Of a DNA stretch of 64,000 nt, positions 13,197 to 24,550 are shown one piece after another. Position 1 is the first letter of the stretch, and each line of letters begins with the position of its first letter. Location of the stretch: positions 248,001 through 312,000 of the forward strand of contig SNVD02002702.1 of assembly GCA_013180625.2 (NCBI GenBank), in the 5' to 3' direction. This DNA is from Boswellia sacra (lineage: Eukaryota; Streptophyta; Magnoliopsida; Sapindales; Burseraceae). Both the position numbers and the translations under genes were made by a program. The notes below the pieces were generated by a model. The model was not told the origin of the DNA. It did no database searches and was given only the letters and a program-made list of their open reading frames with translations.

Positions 13197-13682
13197 TGAA
13201 GAACGTAAATTAAATTTTGATTGAAATGCATTCTCTAATGATTCATTTTTATGCATCTTTCTTTTTTCATACGTTTCTAAATAGCGCTCATTAATTTTGT
13301 CACTGATAACTTAGCTACATCTTTTGCTTGTTCAATAAAAGTTACTATTGAATCATATTTACTAGTGACAGTAACTAGTATTTTCTCCATAATTCTTCTA
13401 TCGGTAATATTGTCTCCGTAAATTTTCAATTGATTTATTATCTCCTTAATTCTAGAGTAGTAATCTCTAACAATCTCAGATTTCTTCATCTTAGTATTCT
13501 CAAAATCTTTTCTAAGAGTTTGTAGTATATAAAGGCGTACCTGCTCATTACCATGGAACTCCTTCTTTAAGATATCTCACGCTTACTTGACGCTTGTAGC
13601 TTTAACAATTTTTAGAAGTATATATGCTAATAATGCAAATAGTTCATCACCCTACAATAACCGAAAGTGGCTTTGATATTAC

Positions 13683-14204
13683 TGTTAGAATATAGAAAAT
13701 ATGGAAAATATGTGATTGCATTGAAAATGTTTAAATCATTACAACCTTAGCTACGAAACTCTAATGTATGTGTGAGTACCGTGACACTCTTTCTTAGTTT
13801 TCTAATTGAATTAGAAATGAGAGAGGAAGTTATATTTAAAGTGAAGCATGTTGGTTATAAGCATTAACATATTGATTTACTACAAAGTCGGTTTCTTATG
13901 GACACTAATTTGATCAAATAATGCATGTGAATGAATTGATTTTATTGGCTAAATCACATGGCTCAATATTAGTCTCATTTCAGCAAGTTAACTGACTTCT
14001 TGACTCCCTATTGGGCTAAATGATGTGCCATGCATGTTGCTTGCTTAGCTAATGCAACGTTTGGCTGAATATATTACTCTTTAACTAACATTGCTAGCCA
14101 ACTCAATTTGTGGAATGCCAAGTGCTGAGTGACACGGCTGCCCTTGAAATTTAATTGTCACAAACTGATTTATTATTTATAGAAGTTTTATTATTATTTT
14201 AACA
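13683..14204 (-). repeat. 5' LTR of the copia element
   Basis: 522 bp, minus orientation, beginning TGTTAAAATAATAATAAAAC and ending ATATTCTAACA. It is visibly diverged from the 3' LTR by substitutions and small indels, so this is not a recent insertion. Confidence 0.83.
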
Positions 14205-15189
14205 CTCTTGATTACAACCAATTGTGCTAATAAGATTAAATCATATAAATGATGCTAGGTTTTACTAAGTTTTTAGTGCAGAAATAGCTCACCTTGCATC
14301 CAAGCTTACTAGCAAGACTAGAATCAGCATATGGGTTCTCAAAGAGCCCCATCGTAAACTTGACTCTCAAAATCCTTTCTACAGCATCATCGATCCGGCT
14401 CATGGGAATCACTTTCTTATCAACAAGATCTATCAAGATTTTAATAAACTCTGAGTAGGTATAACCAATCATGATCTACACATCAAATATCAAACACCAT
14501 ATATTTGTATTACTACATTAATTAACTTATTTTCTTTATGCAAATGCACACTTGAATAATGATAAAACTCACCATGTCAAGAGCAGTTAGAACTGAGGCT
14601 TGAACTAAATAAGTATAGTTTGAATGGGGTGGATAAGTAATCCTATCAATTCCTTCCCAATCTGAGATCATGAAACCTTATAACATCCAGCCAATGACAC
14701 ATTTTAGTTGTAAATAATGTGACAAACCGCTAATGATATACCAAAAGGGCAGGAGTAGTCAGCTTAATTAATATACCTTGAAATTGAGTTTATTCTTGAG
14801 ATAGTCAGTAACCAATTCACGGTTAGCATTCTTCTTTCCATTAATGCTTGAGTAAGAAATCATAACAGTGGAGACACATTGGTCCGTTGCAGTCCAGTAA
14901 GGAGGCATGTGGATATTCATTAATTGTTCATTTGTAACAATTGTGTTGTTCTCGTTCATGCCTTTATTTGTGCCACTATTACCAACAAAGTGCTTTGCAC
15001 AAGCTACAACCTTGTCCTGAATATATATACATATCAATATCATGTTAAAATTTCATATTAAAAGATCATTAAAACAAACAAAATTTTCAAAGATATTGAT
15101 TCTCATTTTCCACCACCATATAGACTACTTTTCGGGAACTTTTTGGGATCGAAATCTCCTTATAAACCTGAGATGATTTCGGTCATATT

Positions 15190-16690
15190 GGTACATCCAA
15201 AATAGGATTATCTCCCAAGTATAAGAGTGTCAAAGTAATAAACCCGGTAAGACCGGGGTCAATCCACAAGGAAGAAGATTTAGCGGTACAAACGATAAGG
15301 TAAGCAAATATGACATAAATAATTCAAATGAATAACAAGATGATATTAACAAATAAAAGCAAGATAATATGTGATATAACCAATTATTCAAATGTAAATC
15401 AACAATAAGAGGTGGTTAAACCATCCATGGAAATAAAGGGACAATTTAATAAGTAATAAACATGAATACTTAAAATACACAAACAAGAGAAATTGACACA
15501 ATAATAATGAAAGTTAAGATTGGGAAATCCATCCTTGATATATCAAATAAGGATAAGTAGCCCAATTATAACTCAATTGGAATCCACATATTAAGGAGGT
15601 TTCAACCGGAAGGTATGTCATTTAAGCCCATTTTAGTTATATTAATTATAATTGTTTCATTACCAATATTTATACCACTTCTTGTAAATGAGTTCAAGCA
15701 TCTAATATGCCAATCACCATATGTCTACAACAAATCAAGGTTCCTAACTAGACTTGTATCGGTAAGGAAGAACCATATAACATCCAGAAAGAATCCAAGC
15801 ATTTGATGTGCCAAGGATTGTCGACAATGGATCAAGACGTCCACTTTATGAGTGGTGTCAAGATTGATTAAAAAAATAAATATCAATCATATAAAACAAA
15901 AGATTATGATTATAAAGCACATGTCAAGGGTTAGAAAATCCTTATTCTCATATTAAAGGTTTCACCCTTTCACCTTAGCAAAAGAGAATTTAGCAAGACA
16001 TTATAAAAGAAAGAAAACAAATTGTAAGAAAAAGGAAATTCATTAATAACACGAGAAAAAAACACAATAACAAGAGATCCCAGCCAAGGCCAAGATGCCT
16101 TAATGGGTCACAAGGTATCTCTATTTATAGACACATTCAGGGGCAAACTTGTCAAATTACAAAGGTACAATTGTCAAATATCTTGTTGACAATTAGGATC
16201 ATCATGTACACTGACTTTGACTACCAATTTCAGCATCGAATCACTTAGAATTTTGATCACATGTCTTCATGAAACTTGTAGATATTTCTCTCAGCTTTCT
16301 ATAACATCTTGATTCATACGATTTGGATATGTATATCAAGAGATATGATCAAAATACAAAGACATTATCAGGCTGAGCTGAAACTACAGATGGGTTTACT
16401 TCAAGCCCATTTTTGGTCCATTAACAGCCCGAATTTGATGATGCTTATGAAATACGATCTTGTAGATAATTCAATCAGATTTTCAACAATTCATTGCACC
16501 ATTCTGATTTATAAATAGAAAGTTATACCCATTTTACCGAACCTACAACAAAATTAAAATTAAGAGAAAGTTAATTTCAAAGATGCAAAGACTCCAAATA
16601 TGCTTAAGTTGAGGAATTGAATGACACTATTAATGCAATATGATGAATTAAGTTCTCATTAAGTATATATATTTAAGTGTTCATCACATA
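15190..16690. mobile_element. Unclassified 1.5-kb insertion in a GH3 exon
   Basis: The GH3 exon reads continuously in copy 2 (GATGATTTCAGTCAG next to CTCTGGACAATTTTTAC, about 35410) but is split here between GATGATTTCGGTCAT and ACTTTGGACAATTTTGAC. The insert carries the phrase ATAAACCCGGTAAGACCGG plus GGGTCAATCCACAAGG near its left side, a type of sequence I associate with plant retroelements, but no LTR pair or coding domain was found. A possible short duplication (TCATA/ACATA) is not convincing. The insertion is certain; its class is not. Confidence 0.65.
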
Positions 16691-17837
16691 CTTTGGACAA
16701 TTTTGACATCTTCACTATAACTCTAGTAACACCTTCTGTACCTTGTATCTCTGCCAATATGTATTATTTACGAGAAAACAATAAAATTAACTCTATGCAT
16801 TATATGTTGATATAATGGAATGCTTGTGATATCAAAGATATAATTTCACAGTTAATTTATTTACTACAACACATGGGGCAAAAGCATAAGGAATGGCAGT
16901 TGCTCAAATTTCAAGTGCAGTTGCAGCACCAATCTTCTTTACAAGTTAAGGATCCCTTAAAAATAATAAGGAAAATTAATATAAATGTACCTTAAACAGA
17001 CAGACCAAAACTTTCATTTCTCATGAAGTAAAATATATAACAAGTAATAAGTTTGTATCAAGTGCTTGCCTGGTTGTGAGGGAAAATGGTTGCTTTGTAA
17101 ACGTTGTTGTGGCCATGGACAACATCAATTCCATATAACCTTGGGATACCAAGACGTGTTGCAAGAGCCCCTTTCTGCATCTGATTAACCATATCCACCC
17201 ATTGTTGTGTAGTAGCATTTGGACCAGGACCACTCCCTCCAATGCTCAAAACATTCCCTGCATTGTTCATTTGATTAATCTCTGCAATGCATGCGTGGAA
17301 TGGAAATGAAACTAATAAGTACTGTAGAAGGTTAAGGTTAATGTATCTATGTCCCAATGAAGTAGTCCTTCATGACATTGAACGTAGCATTGGCTCTTTC
17401 AATCTAAGCCATCTGACAAATCCTATCAGCAAGGTTGATTCTGTTTAATAGGTCTTTGACCCTATTATCCACAGACTTCTTTGGATCTCTGTATATCATT
17501 TGATTTTTGTCTGTCTGTGCTTTTTGTTCTCTAGAACCACCACATTTCAAGTGCTTGTCTTCCTTCTGTTTTCCTGCTAGTTTAGGAAGCACAAGAGAAG
17601 CATGGCAACACAAAAATAGAATTAACAGTAAAGGAATCAAAGCTCTTAAAATCTTCTTCGTTTTCTATAATGGAGGATCCCTGGAGGAAGCGATTGAATC
17701 AAAGCTTAATTGTGAAGGAAGAAGTACATAAGGGAAATCTATTAGCTAATCTTAGCAAAGAAAACAAAAAGACTATGAGAAATAGTTACATGAATTAAAA
17801 TATATAGTAAGCGATTGAAATACTTCATCTATGTAAT

Positions 17838-18692
17838 TGTAAAGAAAAAATATTATGCAGCACAGAAAAGAGCTATCCTACGTTGTTTAATGGATGTTCT
17901 CCTCGGAAGTTAAATTACACTATTTAGCTAGCCGGAAAGGTGTTTAGTAAAAGCACCAGATCCAGACCACATAGAAAAGAGGGAATAGTACATTCCTGTA
18001 TGTCGGGCATGGCCTTAAGAAGAGGAAGTGGTTCCCTGTTAGCATATCAGCTCACACAGGCCTGTGTATAAAGCTTTTTGCACGGTGATTCCTTACCTCC
18101 ATGTGTCCATAGAAGAATAATACAACACATGAAGAATGATAATGACCCTGCTTGGGGCCTAATAATAGAATCTGACCGCTCATCAAGCATGGGATGAGTA
18201 GCCCAAATTACTCACACATGTGTAAGAGGCAATATAAAAACAATAATTAGGGTTTGGACAAGGCATGAGATTGATACACAAAAAACTATGTAGCCTTCAT
18301 TCTTGCTTGTGATCCTAGGAATCTCTTTGGAAACCGTAGATCATAACAAGGAAAAGATTCAACCACCCAAAAAAACAACTGTGATTCAATGAATATACAC
18401 TTCCTTCTTTCTCATTCTCTAAAAGAAACTTATTCCCTCCATTATATTTCATCGGTTTTTTACCATGAACTACTTTTAAGAGGGCCTATGCTAGGAAATC
18501 TGGCTCCTCCTAATGCAGCTTCTTTCTTGTAGGCCTGTTTCTAGTTGGAGCATGACTAAATGTGAAACAATATCCCCAGTGGAGGAGAATCTATAGCTGC
18601 CCCAGAAGCAGAGTCTTGTTCTTAGATAGTAGTTCGTTGGCCCTTGTGGCACGTGTTCCATTGTCATTGGTGTTGATTTTTTTGCATCAACA
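17838..18692 (-). mobile_element. Solo LTR with perfect 5-bp TSD
   Basis: The segment starts TG (TGTAAAGAAAAAATATT) and ends CA (TTTGCATCAACA), and is flanked on both sides by GTAAT (17833-17837 and 18693-18697). The paralogous 5' flank of GH3 copy 2 (about 36505-36535) lacks it. On the minus strand it begins TGTTGATGCAAAAAAATC and soon carries GGAACACGTGCC, the look of a gypsy-type LTR. No internal region is present, so it is best read as a solo LTR left by recombination. The gypsy label is an inference. Confidence 0.82.
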
Positions 18693-18697
18693 GTAAT

Positions 18698-19350
18698 GAT
18701 ATGGTATGCCAGACTCATATAGGTATTTTCCAACGAGTAGACATAATGAAGCTATATATAGTAAACGAGAAACTTGGATATAATATATGTCATACTCATT
18801 GACATTACAGAAATATGTGTTGAACATACGGTCTCATAATTTTTTTTTATGGTAAAAAAGACAAGATCGGTTAGATAAAGTACCATTTACATCTAGATTT
18901 GGTATTAATTGGTTAGGAATAGAGTTATTTTAGAAGTTTAATTTTGAAAGTGCATTTGTTGCTTACATTGTTTTTCTTAGAAATAAGGCTTGGATGTATG
19001 CTATGCATTGAATGAATGCTTTACCAAGGGATATTAAATTGGGAATTTTAAGTTTTAGTTAATCTTTTTGTGATCTTTCAGTACAACTGAAAATTCTAAT
19101 TATATTATATGTATAATTATAATTATATAAAATACTCCATGAATAACATAAAATGAAAGCTGTTGGACCCTCTTTTAACTTGCTTCTTATTCTACCTTTG
19201 ACTTCCTATAGAAAAAGAAAATAATAATAAAAAAAGTCATTGATGTTGGTACTTGGTAGTCTTTTAGGCTATTTTTATTGAACCAATTGATCTAAGTTTT
19301 GTTTTTATTAGGAACTCAAATATTAATATCCAACCTTTAATACAAATTAA
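18698..19350. repeat. GH3 upstream flank, duplicated at 36.5-37.4 kb
   Basis: Matches 36540-37330 in order: GAGTAGACATAATGAAG, TATATAGTAAACGAGAAA, GAAATATGTGTTGAACAT, TTAGAAGTTTAATT, TGATCTTTC.GTACAACTG, AAAGCTGTTGGA, and the tail CTATTTTTATTGAACC. These are the sequences upstream of GH3 copies 1 and 2, and show that the whole locus was duplicated, not just the coding part. Confidence 0.75.
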
Positions 19351-20610
19351 AAACTTTTAGATTAAGCGAAATTTTTTTTTTGTTAAAATGATGCCTAAAT
19401 CAAATAATCAGACAACCTTAAATTTGAATTATGTATTACCGATTATCCCTAAACACTAAGGATATTGCAAAGAAAGTTATTAATTAATAAAAATAAATAA
19501 ATATTCAAAATGAATAGCAATTTCATTAGATTTAGCAAATGATTTTAATTTAGAAATATGATTTTTTTAAAGTAATATATAAGGAATTTATATTAATTAT
19601 ACTTTTGGGGATAAAATTATCTTTTCATATTTTTATGATGAATTTTGAACAACATTAGAGGTTTTGATGATGAAATAAGCAAACTCACTTGCATCTTTGG
19701 TTAAAACGTTGTGGCGCTAGTTTGATATTATATTAACAGGGCGATATGTTTGGTCTAGAGACCTTCTTAGAATCTAGTGAAAGAGAGAATGCAAAATTCA
19801 GTAAACGAAGCAAAGTGATGATGCAAATTTCTCTTCAGATTTCTAGAACATTTAAGCTCTTCAAGCCACTCACCGCCAACAACAATTCCATTCATTTCCA
19901 AAAGTCAAAACCCAATAACCTGCTGGCCACTTGCCTGTATATATATAAAAAAAAAAAAAACTAAAGATGAATTCATGTGAAAAAAAAATGGAAAGAAAAA
20001 ATCCCAGTAATCCTATAATAAAACTTAAGAATACAGACTTGTTTACTGCTTATATCTTTTTGAGCAGTGATTTTATTTTCCATAATTTAGATATATGATA
20101 TTATTTTCCCGTGAATTTTAATTAAAAAAAGTTTTGAGTTATAATAGCTGTGTGCGTTAACCGGGTATCTAAAGTATTTTATCTTTTTAATTATGTCTTT
20201 TTTTTGTCTTTATTGGTAAATTATTCAAGGGACAATTTAGTTATAATATTTTATTAAAGATCATGGTTGTCGAAAGCTTTTTAAAAAACGCAAAGAGCCC
20301 CACGCATTTCATTATTTATACCCAAGTGGAGTGAATGGAGTGAATTGAATGGTTGATAAAGGTATTATTCACTTGTCAACATTGGAGGCTTGCAATTTTC
20401 TTCGTATGGGGAGGCAGCTGCCATAAAATCTTCAACTACTTTACAAACTAGTAGAAGAACAAGAGTGATTTCTAATTCTGTTTTTAGTCTTCAATAAATT
20501 TATAGATGAAATACGGGTGACGGCATTAATTGTTTCATTCATTACTTAAACTGAGAGGCGAAGCTTATAGCTTGAAGGGTTCAAAGAGTGTCTCACAGTA
20601 GAGAGGAAAG
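19351..20610. other. Intergenic region upstream of the receptor-like gene
   Basis: AT-rich. The 72-codon plus-strand frame near 19746 shows no family resemblance. The last 300 bases (20300-20610) should hold the promoter and 5' UTR of the receptor-like gene. CATTATTTATACCC near 20310 could be a TATA box, but this is weak. Confidence 0.4.
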
Positions 20611-20611
20611 G

Positions 20612-20976
20612 ATGTTTATTAAGTTATCGATATTGTGGGGTTGCGATTGCTCTCCTTCATATGCATGGATGCCAAGGTTGCTTGGAGACAGAGAGGATTG
20701 CGTTGTTGGAAATCAAGGCCTTCTTTAAATCAGTTAGTAATTGGCAGAAACACAGAATTCTAGCTTCATGGGTTGATGACAGAATGTCTGACTGTTGTGG
20801 TTGGGAACGAGTTAAGTGCAACGTCACCACTGGACGTGTGATTGAGCTCTCCCTCGAGTATACAAGGCAATCCAACTATGAAAACTTTACTGATGGTTAT
20901 CCAGTTCTAGATTTGTCCCTTTTTCGTCATTTTGATGAATTGCAAAGCCTTGATTTATCTGATAATTATTTTGAAG
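20612..20976 (+). CDS. Receptor-like gene exon 1: signal peptide and LRR cap (frameshifted)
   Basis: From ATG 20612 the frame gives FIKLSILW, then a one-base excess in the GGGG run; in the next frame the hydrophobic VAIALLHMHGCQGC continues into the cap. So a good signal peptide exists only across the frameshift. An internal ATG at 20661 (MHGCQGC) would give the cap without a signal peptide. The CX-rich cap motif CCGWERVKCN is followed by LQSLDLSDNYFEG, and the donor is G|GTATT at 20976/20977. Confidence 0.75.
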
Positions 20977-21016
20977 GTATTGGTGATTTGTGTATCGAGC
21001 TTATTTGTAAGAGGTA

Positions 21017-24000
21017 GTGATGGTGTCATCATCGACTGTATTAGAGAAGACAGTGATTATGAAAAATGCAAAAATAGATACATTGATAGTGAGAGGGCAT
21101 AGTCGGAGTAGGAAATCAGGAAAAAGGGAAAAATCTTGGTCGAGGGGTAGATTAGGAAAAGATGAGTGTGCCTTTTGTCGTGAGAAAGGGCATTGGAAGA
21201 AAGATTGTCCTAAATTGAAAAAGAAAGATAAGGGCAAGGCTGTTTCTGATGCATGTGTTGTTGAGCGTGAGGATGATAGTGAGTCAGATATATGTCTAGC
21301 TGGTCACCTATCCACTTCTGGTTCTGATGAGTGGATTATGGATTCGGGTTGTACTTATCATATGTGTCCACATCGGGATTGGTTCTTTCAATTTGAAGAG
21401 CTTGATTGTGGAGTTGTGTATATGGGTAATGATGATATTTGTCATACTGTTGGGATAGGTTTGATCCGATTGAGGAATCATGATGGACTGACTAGAGTTC
21501 TGACAGATGTTCGGTATGTACCAAAGTTGAAGAAGAATCTCATCTCTTTGGGGGCCTTAGAATCTAAAGGCTGTGGTATATCTATTCGAGATGGTATTCT
21601 GAGGGTCCCTTCAGGCGCTCTTGTGGTATTGAAAGGCACTAGGAGGAATAACTTGTATTACTATAATCGTAGTACGGTTATTGGATCAGCTGCTATGGTT
21701 TCTGATAATGATACAGATTCAGAAATCACGAGGCTGTGGCATATGCGTTTGGGACATGCAGGTGAGAAAGCCTTATTCAGTTTGGTGAAACGAGGCTTAT
21801 TGAAAAGTGCAAAGACTTGCAAGCTGGATTTCTGTGAGCATTGTGTTCTGGGAAAGCAGAAGAGAGTGAAATTTGGCACCGCTATTCATAATACCAAGGG
21901 TATTCTTGATTATGTTCACTCTGATGTGTGGGGACCTACTAAAACCGCATCGATGGGAGGTAGGCACTACTTTGTTACTTTTGTTGATGACTTTTCCAGA
22001 AGAACTTGGGTGTACTGTTTGAAATCAAAAGATGATGTACTTGATGTTTTCCTTAAGTGGAAAAAGATGATTGAGACACAGACTGGCAAGAAGATCAAGC
22101 ATCTCAGAACAGATAATGGTGGTGAGTATTGCAGTGATCAGTTTTTGAAATTATGTCGAAATGAAGGTATTGTACGTCATTTTACTGTTAGAGGTACACC
22201 ACAGCAGAATGGGGTGGCAGAACGCATGAACCAGACGTTGCTGGAGAAAGTTCGGTGTATGTTGTCCAATGCTGGGTTGGGCAAAGAATTTTGGGCTGAG
22301 GCTGTGACTTATGCATGTCATCTCATTAATCGTCTATCTTCAGCTGCTATTGGTGATAGAACTCCATTGGAGGTATGGTCTGGACAACCTGTTTCTGATT
22401 ATGATTCTTTACATGTTTTTGGTCCTCCTGCATATTATCATGTGAAAGAATCTAAGTTGAATCCTAGAGCCAAGAAAGCGATTTTCTTAGGATTTGCTTA
22501 TGGAGTAAAAGGATATCGTCTTTGGTGTCCTAGTTCGAGGAATATTGTATCCTGCAGGGATGTGACATTTGATGAGTCTTCAATGTTGAAGAAATCAGAA
22601 AATCAGACAAAGGTGAATGGTACTCCACAGCAGGTGGAGCATACTCAGCAGCAGGTGGAGTTTGAAACGACGACATTGAACCCAGTTAGATATGTTGAGA
22701 TAGATGATGGTACTCCTATGACAGAGGAGGATTTGGGAGATGATGGTGAGGGTTCTACTCAGGAACCTCAACAAAAACAAGAATCTATTGCGGTTAATAG
22801 GCCAAGACGTGAGATTCGCAGACCTGCTCGATTTGCTGATATGGTGGCCCATGCACTTCCAATTCTAGATGCTGATGTTCCTTCCACTTATAGAGAGGCA
22901 GTCAGATGTTCTGAAGTTGATGAGTGGAAGACAGCTATGAGAGAAGAGATGCAGTCTCTTCAGAAGAATGAAACTTGGGAGCTAGCTCAACTACCGAAGG
23001 GTAAAAAGGCAATTGGTGCAAATGGGTATATGCAAAGAAAGATGGATTTCCTGACAAGAATGACATCCGCTACAAGGCAAGGTTGGTGGCTAAAGCTACG
23101 CTCAGAGGGAAGGAATTGACTACAATGAGGTATTTTCTCCAGTTGTAAAACATTCTTCCATTAGAATTTTGTTTGCCTTGGTAGCTCAGATGAATATGGA
23201 ACTAGTTCAACTTGATGTAAAAACTACATTTTTACATAGTGACTTGGAAAAGGAAATCTATATGACTTAGCCAGAGGGATTCAAAGTTGCTGGTAAGGAA
23301 AATTTGGTTTACAAACTGAAAAGATCGCTTTATGGTTTGAAGCGATCTCCCAGACAGTGGTATAAGCGATTTGATCGGTTTATGATGGGTCAAAGGTACA
23401 CAAGAAGCAAATTTGATAATTGTGTGTATTTTCGGAGGCTACGTGATGGTTCTTTCATTTATCTACTCTTATATGTTGATGATATGTTGATAGCTTTGAC
23501 GAATGTCGAAGAAATTACAAAGTTGAAGACTTAGTTGAATCGAGAGTTTGAGATGAAAGATTTGGGTGAAGCTAAGAAGATACTAGGCATGGAGATTAGC
23601 AGAGATAAAGGGAGAAGCAAGATTTGTTTGACTCAGAAGCAGTATCTGAAGAAAGTATTACAACGGTTTGGCATTACAGAGCAGTCAAAACTTGTAAGTA
23701 CCCCACTTGCTCCTCATATGAAGCTCAGTGCATCTTTATCTTCTAGTACAGATGAGGAACGAGAGTATATGTCTCGAGTTCTGTATGCTAATGCAGTTGG
23801 TAGCCTGATGTATGCTATGGTGTGTACGAGACCCGACATTTCACATGCAATTGGAGTTGTGTGCAGGTATATGCATGATCCTGGTAAAGGACATTGGCAA
23901 GCAGTGAAATGGATTCTACGGTATTTGATGAGAACCGTAGTTGTTGGCTTAGTCTTTGAGAGGGATGATACATGTGGTCAGTATGCTATTGGTTATGTTG

Positions 24001-24449
24001 ATTCAGATTATGCTGGTGATTTGGATAAACGTCGGTCGACAACCGGTTATGTGTTTACTCTTGCAAGAGCACCAGTGAGTTGGAAGTCTACTTTACAGTC
24101 TACAGTGGTTTTGTCTACTACGGAGGTAGAGTATATGACTATAACAGAGGCTGTGAAGGAAGCTATTTGGTTACAGGGATTGCTGGATGAATTGGGAATT
24201 GGGCAGAAGAAGATTACTCTTTATTCTGACAGTCAGAGTGCTATCCATTTAGCGAAGAATCCAGTGTTCCATGTTCGTACAAAGCATATTGATGTTTGGT
24301 ATCATTTTGTGCGGGAGATCATTGATGAAGGGAGAATCTTGCTTCAGAAGATTGAGACTGCCGAGAATCCCGCAGATATGTTGACTAAGGTTGTGACAGC
24401 GATCAAGTTCAGTCATTGTTTGGACTTGATCAACATTGTACGAGTTTGA
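21017..24449 (+). pseudogene. Copia polyprotein, nearly complete but interrupted
   Basis: Zinc knuckle CAFCREKGHWKKDC; protease WIMDSGCTYHMC; pre-integrase RLWHMRLGHAGEKALF; integrase with LDYVHSDVWGPT, RTDNGGEYC and GTPQQNGVAERMN, so the DDE residues are present; RT with SLYGLKRSPRQWYKRFD and LLYVDDMLIA; RNase H with GYVDSDYAGDLDKRRSTTGY and a TKHIDVWYH tail. Frame is lost near 23010-23020, and two in-frame TAG codons (23268-23270 and 23532-23534) stand where relatives have CAG (MT-Q-PEGF and LKT-Q-LNREF). Open stretches of 700 and 304 codons show that decay is modest. Confidence 0.9.
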
Positions 24450-24550
24450 CCGCGCCATTGGGCGCATTTGGAGGCGTTGCAGTTGTGATAGGGAATATGG
24501 GAAAAAGAAAAGTCTTGTGGTGGATTGGCATATTCGCCAAGGTGGAGATT

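Larger units (their letters stand above)
8452..14204 (-). mobile_element. Rearranged Ty1/copia LTR retrotransposon inside GH3 copy 1
   Basis: The outer LTRs face the minus strand: 3' LTR 8452-8983 and 5' LTR 13683-14204, both bounded TGTTA...ACA in element orientation. A polypurine tract (read from the plus-strand CTCCTCCTT at 8984) lies next to the 3' LTR, and a primer-binding-like site ATCAAAGCCAC lies next to the 5' LTR. Flanks joined without the insert recreate the intact site seen in GH3 copies 2 and 3; the expected 5-bp duplication is imperfect (CTTCT against CTCTT). Minus-strand coding remnants: gag 13197-13680 and integrase, reverse transcriptase and RNase H at 11480 down to about 9010, with many stops. 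Between them, 11482 to about 13196 is a plus-strand copy of part of the LTR, gag and protease. The element is dead. Confidence 0.88.
7640..17661 (-). pseudogene. GH3 beta-glucosidase/exohydrolase pseudogene, copy 1
   Basis: This is a broken gene for a secreted plant GH3 enzyme (beta-D-glucan exohydrolase type, a cell-wall glycosidase). Exon-like blocks run right to left: signal peptide and N-terminus about 17661-17356; [20 protein letters not shown] about 17290-17070; IGAATALE about 16955-16870; a block split by an insertion about 16735-15080; KHFVGN...NENNTIV about 15015-14775; the nucleophile motif [10 protein letters not shown] about 14682-14574; [11 protein letters not shown] about 14470-14290; [19 protein letters not shown] about 8446-8215; and a C-terminal domain ending FGCGLETKANI at about 7667. 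Lesions: the start ATG seen in copy 2 is ACG here (17659-17661); CAG to TAG at 17405-17407; two in-frame stops at 16946-16948 and 16904-16906; the GLGVTG end of exon 2 is lost; a one-base deletion follows IVAG in exon 8; a copia element sits at the splice acceptor of exon 8. It cannot make a full protein. Confidence 0.9.

Noticed and set aside
15615..15806. 63-codon frame starting MSFKPILVILIIIV
   Set aside because: Hydrophobic by AT-richness, inside the unclassified insertion; no homologous copy or motif supports a gene.
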